Below are positions 26,458-34,908 of a stretch of 64,000 nt of DNA, piece by piece. Numbering within the stretch: the stretch's first letter is position 1; each line of letters opens with the position of its first letter. Both the position numbers and the translations under genes were made by a program. The notes below the pieces were generated by a model. The model saw only the letters and a program-made list of their open reading frames with translations, made no database searches and was not told where the DNA came from. Source of the DNA: Marinimicrobium sp050113635. Its GTDB lineage: Bacteria; Pseudomonadota; Gammaproteobacteria; Pseudomonadales; Cellvibrionaceae. The stretch spans positions 248,001-312,000 of the forward strand of contig NZ_JBNJLT010000002.1 of assembly GCF_050113635.1 (NCBI RefSeq), given 5' to 3'.

Positions 26458-27816
26458 TTATTGTCGCACAAGGAGAAAGCGCTGACGAAATCGCTCCCAA
26501 AATTCCCGTTGCCGCCAAAACACCAGCAGCGTCAGCAGCAGATGCATTGCCATCACAACCTGAAACAGCTGCGGAATACTCCACTCCAGTCCGCCGAGCA
26601 CGATCAGCCCGACCAGCGACGCGGCCACCATAAACAGGGCATTGATCACATTGCCCGCCGCAATCACCTGAGCGCGATGCCTGGCCTCACTGCGGTGCTG
26701 AATCAACGCCGACAACGGCACCACATAGAGGCCGCCCGCCACCCCCAGCATCAGCACATCCAGCGCCACCCGCCAGGCCCTTGGCCATTGCCGCATCATC
26801 TCCAGTGTGTGTAACCCGTCTTCCGTCACAGGTGGGTGGGCGGCGGCAAACGCCTGCCCGGCCCAGGCCAAATCGAGACCAAACAACAGGACCAACAAGG
26901 CTCCGAGTGGCACCACAGCGGGCTCTACCTGCCGACGTGCCAAGCGATCACATAGCAGCGCCCCAAAACAAATGCCAACCAGAAAGAGCACCAACAGCAT
27001 CGAGACTACGAGCGACTCGCCAGAGAGCACCGAGCGCGTGAAATTCGGCAACTGCGTCAGGTATATCGAGCCGAGAAACCAGTACCATGAGGAGGCAATG
27101 ATGCACCAGAACACCATCGGGTTCTCCCAGCCACGCAGGAGCGTACGCCGCATTTGCCGATAGGGGTTGGATTCCAGTCGCAGCGCCGGGGCTGCGGCCG
27201 AGGCCTCTGGTATTCGCACGCTCGCCCGCCAGCCGAGCCAGGCTACCAGCAACGCACCGGCGGCGACCCACCAGTATCCACCCACGACACCCAGCGCCAA
27301 CGTTCCGGCAATCATGCCCAGAAAAATGGCCAATGACGTACCGGTGTGCAACAGCGCGTTGCCCCCGGTCAGCGCGTCGGGCGACAGATGTTGGGGTAAA
27401 ATTGAATACTTCAGCGGGCTGAAGCAAGCGGACTGCGTCCCCGTCATAAACAACACCAGCACCAGCAAAGCCGCACTGTTGAGCCATAGCGCCAATGCGC
27501 CCAACGCCATAATACCGATCTCGGCGATTTTTAAGCCCCGGATGAAGCGCGCCTTTTCGAACTTGTCGGCGTATTGCCCCGCCACGGGGGCGAACAGCAA
27601 AAACGGCACAATCAAGGTGGCGGCCACCACATTATTTATCACATCAATGCTGAATCCCCAGCGCTCAATATCCCCGTAGGTAAACAGCATCAACAAGGCG
27701 CTTTTATAGAAGTTGTCATTGAAAGCGCCCCCCAGCTGGGTCAGGAAAAGGGGCAAAAAGCGGCGGTGGCGCAGCAACGAAAACTGAGAGGTGGCAATAC
27801 CCGGCTTTGCACTCAT
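26458..27816 (-). CDS. MFS transporter, lysophospholipid transporter LplT-like
   Basis: A twelve-helix MFS protein of 452 residues. The N-terminus RRFLPLFLTQLGGAFNDNFYKSALLMLF and GQYADKFEKARFIRGLKIAEIGIM, with FSPLKYSILPQHL, fit the LplT group, which flips lysophospholipids across the inner membrane for re-acylation. No fused acyltransferase domain is present (in E. coli LplT pairs with Aas). It lies upstream of cysE with a 12-bp gap. Confidence 0.8.
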   Translation of the reverse strand: MSAKPGIATSQFSLLRHRRFLPLFLTQLGGAFNDNFYKSALLMLFTYGDIERWGFSIDVINNVVAATLIVPFLLFAPVAGQYADKFEKARFIRGLKIAEIGIMALGALALWLNSAALLVLVLFMTGTQSACFSPLKYSILPQHLSPDALTGGNALLHTGTSLAIFLGMIAGTLALGVVGGYWWVAAGALLVAWLGWRASVRIPEASAAAPALRLESNPYRQMRRTLLRGWENPMVFWCIIASSWYWFLGSIYLTQLPNFTRSVLSGESLVVSMLLVLFLVGICFGALLCDRLARRQVEPAVVPLGALLVLLFGLDLAWAGQAFAAAHPPVTEDGLHTLEMMRQWPRAWRVALDVLMLGVAGGLYVVPLSALIQHRSEARHRAQVIAAGNVINALFMVAASLVGLIVLGGLEWSIPQLFQVVMAMHLLLTLLVFWRQREFWERFRQRFLLVRQ

Positions 27817-27852
27817 GGTGACGACCCTTGGGCGGCTAACGCGATAGAAAGT

Positions 27853-28539
27853 TTAGTGAGCACCATACTCCGGCACACGAACAAAGCGCTCATGAATGTT
27901 CTCCAGGTTCTGCATCACCAACGGTTTCAGTGCAAAAGACTGTCCGGACAGAAACTCACGCAACCGCAGCACGGTCAGCTCGCGCTGGAAACGGTCGGCC
28001 ACCGGCGCATAGCTCAAATGCCAGGGTTCCGGGGCCACCCCGCCGCGATCCCGGTCGTAGGGCCGATAAAAACCGGGATTCTCCGCACTGGCGAGGTAAC
28101 GGTCCAACCATTGGTGAAACGCGGCAAAGGGGCCGCCAGGGCGGGTTTCCGCCACCGTCAGGGACAAGGTTTCACCCGCTGGCAGTGACGAGCGATCAAA
28201 GACGTCCACCTCCGTGCCCCAGTGATGCCGGGACGCACCAGGCAAGGCGGACCAGCGAAGAATCGCCCACATCCGTTCGCGGTCGGTCAACTGGCGGGCG
28301 TCCAACGGCTGTCCCCGTTCATCGAGCAGCGGGCGTTCGCCCGAGGCCTTCGCGTCCCAGATCCACTTCTGTCGCTCAAAATCCCGAAAACCGCTGGCCA
28401 CAGCCAGTTCAAAACCCGCTTGCTGAGCGGCTCTCGCCAACACCGTCAGAAATGGCAGCACCTCACACCGGATTCGGCCGCCGAGCACACAATCCGTCAT
28501 CGACGCTTGAGAAAGACCAAACAGCTCACCATCGATCAT
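27853..28539 (-). CDS. M15-family D-alanyl-D-alanine carboxypeptidase
   Basis: A 228-residue VanY-type peptidase (MEROPS M15B). Zinc ligands are visible in SRHHWGTEVDVFD (HxxxxxxD) and EPWHLSY (H), and VASGFRDFERQKWIWDAK is the substrate-binding region. Family members trim D-Ala-D-Ala of peptidoglycan stems. No clear signal peptide is present, so it may act in the cytoplasm on muropeptides or be exported differently. It is divergent from the TfoX-like gene; the 207-bp gap is AT-rich. Confidence 0.85.
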   Translation of the reverse strand: MIDGELFGLSQASMTDCVLGGRIRCEVLPFLTVLARAAQQAGFELAVASGFRDFERQKWIWDAKASGERPLLDERGQPLDARQLTDRERMWAILRWSALPGASRHHWGTEVDVFDRSSLPAGETLSLTVAETRPGGPFAAFHQWLDRYLASAENPGFYRPYDRDRGGVAPEPWHLSYAPVADRFQRELTVLRLREFLSGQSFALKPLVMQNLENIHERFVRVPEYGAH

Positions 28540-28746
28540 TTAAACGCTCCAGAGGTGCCTTTCTTTCGCAGAATTCATCCGGCCCGCCCTTTCTATTTTA
28601 TAAAATGCGCCAAATACCGGAAAAGTTTTGCGCTATTTCAGGAAATGGGTACTATTGCGGAGGGCTGGCGATAAACAATAGTCAACCAAGCCACCCGCAG
28701 GACATTACCACAACCATAATCATAACGAAGAATGGAGCAAATCCGT

Positions 28747-29025
28747 ATGACTCCCAGTCATAGTGAATTACTTCAGCTCAAAAACCTGGGCATGGCCACC
28801 GTGAACATTCTTCAGGCCGTAGGCATCAACACCCGGGAAGACCTTCAACAAGTCGGGGCCGTGCAGGCCTACCGTCGAATTCTGGCCCGCGATATCAACG
28901 TGTCCAAAGTCATGCTGTACGCGCTTCAGGGGGCATTGATGGACAGGCACTGGAACGATCTCCCATCCGATCTGAAACGGCAGTTGGTGAACGAGGCGGA
29001 ACAGGATACGCTTAGCGAGGTGTAA
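28747..29025 (+). CDS. TfoX C-terminal domain-like protein
   Basis: A 92-residue protein with LKNLGMATVNILQAVGINTREDLQQVGAVQAYRRI, the helix-hairpin-helix-like C-terminal domain of TfoX-type proteins. It lacks the N-terminal TfoX domain, so it is a stand-alone TfoX_C protein, and no link to competence can be claimed. GGAG is 9 nt before the ATG at 28747; an in-frame ATG at 28732 has a weaker site. Confidence 0.75.
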   Translation: MTPSHSELLQLKNLGMATVNILQAVGINTREDLQQVGAVQAYRRILARDINVSKVMLYALQGALMDRHWNDLPSDLKRQLVNEAEQDTLSEV

Positions 29026-29068
29026 TGCCTTAACGGACTGTTAGGGCGTGTGTCTTTGGAGGTCGTCC

Positions 29069-29842
29069 ATGCATTTGCCCCATAAACAGTCGGACGCGAT
29101 CAGCGACTGCGCCGCTCACGTCAGTGATGCCGTCGTCGATTTGCTCGCCGACCTGAAACCGGCGGGAGAGCCGGTCCATTTCCAGGCCGAACCCAACCTG
29201 CTCGACGGCGGGACCTCGGAGTGGGTCTGGCAGATCACCCAAGGCGAAGCGTTTTATAGAGTGGGCGGCAAACAGGTGTCCCGACATGGCGCCGGTGATT
29301 TGCTCGGACTCGATCAGGCCCTGCCCATCGCCACTGGCGTTTATGGGTGCCACGCCCCGGTAACGCTGGTGCCCTACCACCGGAAGGACCTGGAGGAGCG
29401 CCACCCTCAACGCTTCATCCGTTACCTGCTCTACGCCAATGCGTTCCACCGGGCCGCACTGTCCCAGGAAATACGGAGCGAATTTCAACCCGCCACGGGC
29501 TTTATGCATTTTCAGGCGGGAGAGACCATTATTCATCAGGGCACCGAGGCAGATCGCGTCTACACGCTGCTCGAAGGTGAAGCCCAGGCCATGCGCGATG
29601 GCATCAAAGTGGGCGACGTCCGGACCGATGAAATCTTCGGCGCGCTCGCCGTGTTTACCCGCCAAAAGCGCATGGCATCCGTCGTTGCCATCAGCGACTG
29701 CACCGTTCTCGCCGTGCGCAAAGAAGAATTTGCGGATCTGGTGGAGCTGCAACCCCGCATCTGCCTCGGCCTGATCGAAGAATTAGCCGCCAAAATCAAT
29801 GAAATGAACGCCCAGCTTCTGGCACTTCAAGAAAAATCATAA
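29069..29842 (+). CDS. Cyclic nucleotide-binding domain protein without DNA-binding domain
   Basis: About 257 residues. The C-terminal domain (about 140-235) is a cNMP-binding beta roll with FQAGETIIHQGTEADRVYTLLEGEAQAMRDG and FGALAVFTRQKRMASVVA. The N-terminal half (LLADLKPAG...VWQITQGEAFYRVGGKQVSRHGAGDLLGL) looks like a second, degenerate roll. No helix-turn-helix follows, unlike Crp. A cNMP-type sensor acting by protein contact is possible. GGAGG is 8 nt before the ATG at 29069; an in-frame upstream start is less likely. Confidence 0.7.
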   Translation: MHLPHKQSDAISDCAAHVSDAVVDLLADLKPAGEPVHFQAEPNLLDGGTSEWVWQITQGEAFYRVGGKQVSRHGAGDLLGLDQALPIATGVYGCHAPVTLVPYHRKDLEERHPQRFIRYLLYANAFHRAALSQEIRSEFQPATGFMHFQAGETIIHQGTEADRVYTLLEGEAQAMRDGIKVGDVRTDEIFGALAVFTRQKRMASVVAISDCTVLAVRKEEFADLVELQPRICLGLIEELAAKINEMNAQLLALQEKS

Positions 29843-29869
29843 ATTTTTCGCTGTAAATGAGAAAAGTTC

Positions 29870-29898
29870 TTGACTTTATAAATGATAATAATTACTAT
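29870..29898 (+). promoter_or_regulatory. Strong promoter overlapping a Fur-box-like site
   Basis: TTGACT (29870-29875), 17 bp and TACTAT (29893-29898). The spacer and -10 hold ATAAATGATAATAATTACT (29878-29896), which matches the 19-bp Fur consensus at 13 positions, including the TGATAAT core. Repression by iron-loaded Fur would be expected. No coding frame follows. Confidence 0.55.
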
Positions 29899-29904
29899 TT
29901 ACAA

Positions 29905-30062
29905 ACCGTCGGGCAATCCACATCTCCCTGCCCGACGGGAGTGAAGGTGAGCCTACAAGTGCTTCGCAGTCTTGTTTCCCGCTCACTGGATCTTCTCCTG
30001 AGGCCTTCGGCCTCTGGCTAATCACGGTTGCTTGGGCCACCCTTCGGGGTGGCCACTTTTCT
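29905..30062 (+). ncRNA. Candidate Fur-controlled small RNA
   Basis: From the predicted start near 29905 to a rho-independent terminator at 30035-30064 runs a 158-nt, gene-free and strongly structured stretch. Stems: CCGTCGGGCA with TGCCCGACGG (29906-29938, perfect 10 bp), GTGAGC with GCTCAC enclosing ACAAG/CTTGT (29947-29986), GAGGCC-TTC-GGCCTC (30000-30014) and the terminator. A stand-alone sRNA with a Fur box in its promoter would play a RyhB/PrrF-like role, but the sequence is not obviously either. A leader of htpX is the alternative, although the terminator argues against it. Confidence 0.5.
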
Positions 30063-30064
30063 CC
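30035..30064 (+). terminator. Terminator of the candidate small RNA
   Basis: GGCCACCC-TTCG-GGGTGGCC (30035-30054), an 8-bp GC-rich stem with a UUCG-type loop, followed by ACTTTTCTCC. Strong on the plus strand. Confidence 0.8.
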
Positions 30065-30115
30065 TCTCCCACCTTTTCGTCCCGTACCCAACGTTTCTTT
30101 ACACGTATTCGCCTA

Positions 30116-30143
30116 TTGAATTTCTTGCGGCGGCACCTATATA
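30116..30143 (+). promoter_or_regulatory. Possible htpX promoter
   Basis: TTGAAT (30116-30121), a 16-bp spacer and TATATA (30138-30143), downstream of the terminator. The TTGAA element could also serve sigma-32, which controls htpX in E. coli, but the -10 is not a sigma-32 match. Confidence 0.45.
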
Positions 30144-30227
30144 ACGCTCAAACTATTGGCGGCAGGGCTTGCGTCGCCCTCCGTGTACCCGGCAACGGTA
30201 TTGAAAACCCATCAGGAGATTTCCGCT

Positions 30228-31118
30228 GTGATGCGAATTGGCTTGTTTCTGTTGACCAACCTGGCCGTATTGGTGGTGGCGAGCTTTACGCTCTCCCTGC
30301 TTGGCGTCGACCATTACCTGCAACAGAATGGCGATCTCAACTTGCAGAGCCTGCTGATTTTCTGCGCTATCTTTGGTTTCGCGGGTTCTTTTATCTCGCT
30401 CTTCCTGTCCAAGTTCATCGCCAAGAAAACCACCGGGGTGCAACTGATTGAAACACCCCGTACCGCCGATGAACAATGGCTGGTGAGCACCGTACAACAA
30501 CTCTCCCGTGAAGCGGGTATCAAAACACCAGAAATTGGTATTTTCCCCGCCCAGCAAGCCAACGCCTTCGCCACCGGCTGGAATCGCAATGCCTCGCTGG
30601 TGGCTGTCAGCCAGGGACTGTTGCAGCGATTTGAACGCGAGGAAGTTCGCGCCGTGCTCGCCCATGAGATCGGTCACGTCGCCAATGGCGATATGGTGAC
30701 GTTGAGCCTGCTACAGGGCGTGGTGAACACCTTCGTCATGTTCTTCGCCCGCATTATTGGTCACACGGTGGACCGTGTGATTTTCAAGACCGAGCGCGGC
30801 CACGGCATTGGCTTTTATGTGGTGACGTTCGTAGCCGAGATCGTTCTGGCCATTCTCGCCTCCATGATTGTAATGGCCTTCTCCCGCTACCGTGAATACC
30901 GGGCCGACGCCGCTGGCGCTCAGCTGGCTGGTCGCGGCGCCATGATTCGGGCCTTGCAGCGCCTGCAGGCTGAAGTCCAGGCCGGTGTGGAGAGCCCCAT
31001 GCCGGACAGCATGAAAGCATTCGGTATCAGCGGCGGCTTCAAGCAAAACCTCGGCAAGCTGTTCGCCAGCCACCCGCCCCTGGAGGCGCGCATCGCCGCG
31101 CTGCAAAGCGGACGGTAA
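30228..31118 (+). CDS. htpX: Membrane zinc protease HtpX
   Basis: Inner-membrane M48 metalloprotease that removes misfolded membrane proteins. The 296 residues have two N-terminal helices (MRIGLFLLTNLAVLVV, SLLIFCAIFGFAGSFISLF), the zinc motif LAHEIGHVANGD (HExxH), two later helices and the distal EYRADAAGA. The frame begins VMRIGLF; I take the GTG at 30228 as start because AGGAG is 9 nt upstream and the resulting MMRI- matches the family start. An HtrA-type protease gene follows after 6 bp, so the two form an envelope quality-control operon. Confidence 0.95.
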   Translation: MMRIGLFLLTNLAVLVVASFTLSLLGVDHYLQQNGDLNLQSLLIFCAIFGFAGSFISLFLSKFIAKKTTGVQLIETPRTADEQWLVSTVQQLSREAGIKTPEIGIFPAQQANAFATGWNRNASLVAVSQGLLQRFEREEVRAVLAHEIGHVANGDMVTLSLLQGVVNTFVMFFARIIGHTVDRVIFKTERGHGIGFYVVTFVAEIVLAILASMIVMAFSRYREYRADAAGAQLAGRGAMIRALQRLQAEVQAGVESPMPDSMKAFGISGGFKQNLGKLFASHPPLEARIAALQSGR

Positions 31119-31124
31119 AACCCG

Positions 31125-32165
31125 ATGCGCCGGGCCGTCTTCACCCTTCTGTTTGCGCTGGCACCACTATGGGCCAGCGCCCAGCCCTTCGCCACGGACG
31201 ACGAACGCAATACCATCGAGGTGTTCGAGTACGCCAGCCCCAGCGTTGTGTACGTCACGAACGAACAACTGGTACGCGATCCGCGCTCATTCGACCTGCT
31301 GACCGTGCCACGGGGCGCAGGCACCGGCTTCGTGTGGAACGAGCAGGGTTATATCGTCACCAACTTTCATGTCATCGAGAATGCCCGCAAGGTAGTCATC
31401 ACCCTGCAAGACCAAAGCGTCTGGCCGGCCACCCTTATCGGGCTGGCCCCTGAGCGGGATCTCGCGGTACTGAAAATCGATGCCCCGGACAAAAAGCTCA
31501 AGCCCCTGACCCTGGGCGACTCCGGACAACTGGTGGTGGGCAGCAAAGTGCTGGCGATCGGCAACCCGTTTGGGCTCGACGCCACGCTCACCACGGGTGT
31601 GGTAAGCGCGCTGGGCCGGGAAATTGAAGCGCCCAACAAACGTAAAATCCGCAATGTGATCCAGACCGATGCCGCCATTAACCCGGGCAACTCCGGCGGG
31701 CCGCTGCTCAACTCCAGCGGCGAGCTGATCGGCGTTAATACCATGATTTACAGCCCGAGCGGCGCCAGCGCCGGCATCGGATTCGCCATTCCAGTCAACA
31801 CCGTCAAGGATATTGTGCCGCAGCTGATTGAGCATGGCCGCATGGTACGCCCGATCATTGGTATCGACATCGCCCCCGACCACTGGGCCCAGCAGGCCGG
31901 GGTTCGGGGCGTCCCGGTGTTAAGAGTGGCTCCCGGTTCACCCGCCCAGCGGGCCGGCTTACAAGGGGTGGAACGCAGCCGCTGGGGCAGCATCATTCTC
32001 GGAGACATCATCACGGCGCTGGACCAATACCCGACGCGCAACTATGACGAACTAATGACCGCCCTCGAAAAATACGAACCTGGCGATCGCGTACAACTGG
32101 TATTTGAACGGGCGGGTAAGACCGAGCGCCGGGAAATTACGCTCGCGGCGCCAGAAGGCCGTTAA
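31125..32165 (+). CDS. HtrA/DegP-type periplasmic serine protease
   Basis: A 346-residue S1C-family protease with a cleavable signal peptide (APLWASAQPF). Catalytic residues are in TNFHVIE (His), RDLAVLKID (Asp) and NPGNSGGPL (Ser). One C-terminal PDZ domain follows (VPVLRVAPGSPAQRAGL, GDIITALDQYPTRNYDELM). One PDZ and no membrane anchor put it among the short HtrA/trypsin-like proteases rather than DegP (two PDZ). It follows htpX by 6 bp. It probably degrades damaged envelope proteins. Confidence 0.88.
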   Translation: MRRAVFTLLFALAPLWASAQPFATDDERNTIEVFEYASPSVVYVTNEQLVRDPRSFDLLTVPRGAGTGFVWNEQGYIVTNFHVIENARKVVITLQDQSVWPATLIGLAPERDLAVLKIDAPDKKLKPLTLGDSGQLVVGSKVLAIGNPFGLDATLTTGVVSALGREIEAPNKRKIRNVIQTDAAINPGNSGGPLLNSSGELIGVNTMIYSPSGASAGIGFAIPVNTVKDIVPQLIEHGRMVRPIIGIDIAPDHWAQQAGVRGVPVLRVAPGSPAQRAGLQGVERSRWGSIILGDIITALDQYPTRNYDELMTALEKYEPGDRVQLVFERAGKTERREITLAAPEGR

Positions 32166-32177
32166 TCCAGAAGGTCG

Positions 32178-32888
32178 TTAATAACGCACGGCTATCGGGC
32201 GAGTCAGCTCGATCGCCTCCTCCTCAGGGCGAATGTCGGCTCGGTAAGCCAGCACCTCGACACCGGCCGCCACCGCCTCTCGCAACGCCCGCCCGTAAGC
32301 AGGGTCGATGTCGTCCGCCGGCTCCACCCACTCGATCCCCGTGTGCTGCACGCAAAACAGCAGCACCGCTCGGGCGCCACCGCGCACCAGCTCGGTCAGT
32401 TCTCGTAAATGCTTGGTGCCCCGTGTACTGACAGCATCGGGGAACCACCCCTGCCCGGGGGCCTCCATCAACGTTACGCTCTTGACCTCTACGTAACAGG
32501 GCCGGGCGCCGTCCTCATCAGACAGCAGGAAATCAATACGCGAACGCTCCTGTCCGTAGGGCACTTCACGGCGCCGTTGGGCGTAACCGGCTAACTCACC
32601 AATCACACCCGAGCGAATGGCCGCTTCCACCAGCGTGTTAGCCCGTCCGGTATTCACACCCGCCAGGTGCTCCCCGGGCACCGTCGCCACCTCCCACGTA
32701 TGGCGGTATTTACGCTTCGGGTTCCCGGAATCGGAAAACCAGCAGGGCGACCCCGGCAGCACACAGTGGCGCATCGAGCCCGTGTTCGGGCAATGAATGG
32801 TCAACTCCTGCCCAGTGGGCAGGCGGACATCGGCCAAAAATCGTTTATAGCGCCGCAACAGGGTGCCGCGCTGCCAGGACTGGACCAA
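32178..32888 (-). CDS. sfsA: SfsA family DNA/RNA nuclease-like protein
   Basis: A 236-residue SfsA protein, described in E. coli as a sugar fermentation stimulation protein and containing an OB-like part plus a PD-(D/E)XK nuclease-like fold (residues near SRIDFLLSDEDGARPCYVEVKSVTL). The N-terminal family motif RRYKRFLADVRL and CPNTGSM are present. The best start is TTG at 32888, GGGAG 6 nt upstream, giving family length (E. coli 234); a longer frame to 33134 is not conserved-looking. It ends 13 bp from the HtrA gene, convergent. Confidence 0.85.
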   Translation of the reverse strand: MVQSWQRGTLLRRYKRFLADVRLPTGQELTIHCPNTGSMRHCVLPGSPCWFSDSGNPKRKYRHTWEVATVPGEHLAGVNTGRANTLVEAAIRSGVIGELAGYAQRRREVPYGQERSRIDFLLSDEDGARPCYVEVKSVTLMEAPGQGWFPDAVSTRGTKHLRELTELVRGGARAVLLFCVQHTGIEWVEPADDIDPAYGRALREAVAAGVEVLAYRADIRPEEEAIELTRPIAVRY

Positions 32889-33232
32889 AGACTTCTCCCG
32901 AGTGAGCCAAAGAATGACCGCGATAACAGCGGTCTCCATCAATGACGCATTATTGTTGCAGTTCCCGTCCGATGGCTCAAACCTTTTGCAGCCGCCCCCG
33001 GTCCCGGTAAGAGGTAAAAAAACACTGGCAGAGCACCCGGATATCTGGTAGCTTGCCAACCCTTCAAAATTCGCCCCCGGAAAATGGACGGCGAACGAGG
33101 AGTGAGCGTGCCGGACGCCACAAAGCTCCGCCAAAACCGCTCATACCGCCCCTGCTTCGAGATTTCGTAACCTGATTCGAAATTTCGTGAGAGGGCGCCA
33201 GTCAAATGGGAAGTCACACGAGGCGCTAAACC
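32889..33232. other. 344-bp gap before dksA with two direct repeats
   Basis: I see no gene here. Near its right end TCGAGATTTCGT (33157-33168) and TCGAAATTTCGT (33177-33188) stand 20 bp apart, on the same face of the helix, about 45-75 bp ahead of the dksA start. They may be a regulator site. No convincing -10/-35 pair was found. Confidence 0.45.
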
Positions 33233-33676
33233 ATGCCGAAAAGTTCAACGAGCGCAGAAAGCAATTCGCTGAGCAATTTCACCCCTTACAAGGAAAAGAA
33301 GGGCGAAGAGTACATGAACGAAAATCAAAAAGAGCATTTTCGTCAATTGCTGCTGGCCTGGCGGCGCGAGCTGATGGAAGAAGTGGATCGCACCATGAGC
33401 CACCTGAAGGATGAAGCCGCCAACTTCCCCGATCCGGCTGACCGCGCCAGCCAGGAAGAGGAATTTAGCCTGGAGTTGCGTACCCGCGACCGCGAGCGCA
33501 AGCTGATCAAGAAGATTGACAGCACTTTGGAGTTGATCGAAAACGACGATTACGGTTTTTGCCACGCTTGCGGCGTGGAAATCGGTATTCGCCGTCTGGA
33601 GGCCCGCCCCACTGCGACCTTGTGCGTGGATTGCAAAACCCTGGACGAAATCAAGGAAAAGCAGGTCGGAGGCTAA
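33233..33676 (+). CDS. dksA: RNA polymerase-binding transcription factor DksA
   Basis: Binds the RNA polymerase secondary channel and, with ppGpp, controls rRNA and amino-acid promoters. The 147 residues have the coiled-coil with DEAANFPDPADRASQEEEFSLELRTRDRERKLIKKI (Asp pair at the tip) and the four-Cys zinc finger CHACGVEIGIRRLEARPTATLCVDC, a full zinc-type DksA. GAGG lies about 9 nt before the ATG. gluQ follows after 60 bp, the common order. Confidence 0.97.
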   Translation: MPKSSTSAESNSLSNFTPYKEKKGEEYMNENQKEHFRQLLLAWRRELMEEVDRTMSHLKDEAANFPDPADRASQEEEFSLELRTRDRERKLIKKIDSTLELIENDDYGFCHACGVEIGIRRLEARPTATLCVDCKTLDEIKEKQVGG

Positions 33677-33736
33677 GACTTGCTGCGGGGCGCGCCCATC
33701 GCGCCCCGGCTGTCCTTTTGATATACACGCTGCCTC

Positions 33737-34732
33737 ATGCCCACCTCGTCGCCAGCTTTCCAATCCCCCACTCCCGCCCGCCCCGAGAGACCGTATATCG
33801 GGCGCTTTGCTCCCTCGCCAACCGGACCTCTGCATTTTGGCTCTCTGGTCAGCGCACTGGCCAGCTACTTGCACGCGCGCCACGCTGGCGGGCAGTGGTT
33901 GATTCGCATGGAGGACCTGGACCCACCGCGGGAGGCCCCCGGGGCCAGGCAGGCCATTGAACAGTCCCTGCAGGATCACGGCCTGATCGCCGATGCCCCG
34001 ACGCTTTATCAGAGTGACCGGCTCGACGCCTACGCCCAACTTCTGGAGCAGTTGCACACCCAGGGACTTGCCTACCGCTGCCGGTGTACACGCCGGGAGG
34101 TGCAGGCCATGGGAGGCGTCTACGATGGCCGCTGCCGGAGCGCCAATGTCCCGGCTGACGAACCTCACGCCTGGCGGTTAACACTGTATGATCTGCCCCC
34201 TGGCACAGGCTCGCCAGCCACCCCTTACCGCTGGCATGACCTTTTTCAGGGTGAGCAGTCACAAAACCTGCGGCTCACCGTGGGCGACCCTATTATCAAG
34301 CGGCGCGATGGGCTGTTCGCCTACCCGCTTGCCGTAGTGGCTGACGATCTGCATCAGGGCATCACCCACGTCATCCGCGGCGCGGATTTGCTGCCGGTCA
34401 CCGCCGCACAGTCCGCCAGCTTTGCCCTCCTGGGCGGTGCGCCGCCGCAATACGGTCATGTCCCGATGGCTATGAATCGGGCGGGGCAGAAACTCAGCAA
34501 ACAGAATTTTGCGCCACCATTGAAGACAAGCGACGCCGCCGCTAATCTGTGGCTGGCTCTGGCCTTTCTCAACCAGCGGCCCTCCCCGGCTTTGCGCGAT
34601 GCGCCAATTGACCGCCTGCTGAGCTGGGGGATCGAACACTGGCAGCCCGACCGTATTAGCGGCACCGAGCGCCCGGCCTCTGAGGAGGGCGACCACGACC
34701 ATTGCGCCGGGCAACCGAGGACACCGACATGA
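33737..34732 (+). CDS. gluQ: Glutamyl-Q tRNA(Asp) synthetase
   Basis: Charges glutamate on queuosine of tRNA-Asp (a GluRS paralogue without the anticodon domain). The 331 residues begin with YIGRFAPSPTGPLHFGSLVSAL (HIGH-like HFGS), include the zinc site pattern CRCTRREVQ with CRS, and end in the KLSKQNFAPPL loop (KMSKS equivalent). Family length about 300. It follows dksA and overlaps the next small gene by 4 bp as ATGA. Confidence 0.93.
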   Translation: MPTSSPAFQSPTPARPERPYIGRFAPSPTGPLHFGSLVSALASYLHARHAGGQWLIRMEDLDPPREAPGARQAIEQSLQDHGLIADAPTLYQSDRLDAYAQLLEQLHTQGLAYRCRCTRREVQAMGGVYDGRCRSANVPADEPHAWRLTLYDLPPGTGSPATPYRWHDLFQGEQSQNLRLTVGDPIIKRRDGLFAYPLAVVADDLHQGITHVIRGADLLPVTAAQSASFALLGGAPPQYGHVPMAMNRAGQKLSKQNFAPPLKTSDAAANLWLALAFLNQRPSPALRDAPIDRLLSWGIEHWQPDRISGTERPASEEGDHDHCAGQPRTPT

Positions 34733-34908
34733 ACAATCAGCGACTGGTTATCCTGCTGCTGCTGATCGCCTACATCTTCTCTCCCACCCTGTTCACCTGG
34801 ATTATCAATCCGGAAGGGGCCTGGTACCGGCCCTATATCATTTGGGTGCTGGTCATCATCATTGCCTACGTCGTTCAAAGCCGGAAAAAGAGGCCTCATG
34901 ATCTTTGA
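34729..34908 (+). CDS. Small membrane protein next to cbrA
   Basis: A 59-residue protein with two hydrophobic segments: LVILLLLIAYIFSPTLFTWII and YIIWVLVIIIAYVVQ, ending in a basic tail. It overlaps gluQ by 4 bp (ATGA) and cbrA by 11 bp, so it is co-translated with the sensor kinase. A similar small membrane protein precedes cbrA in some pseudomonads, where its role is described only partly; here a partner of CbrA is a fair inference. Confidence 0.75.
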   Translation: MNNQRLVILLLLIAYIFSPTLFTWIINPEGAWYRPYIIWVLVIIIAYVVQSRKKRPHDL

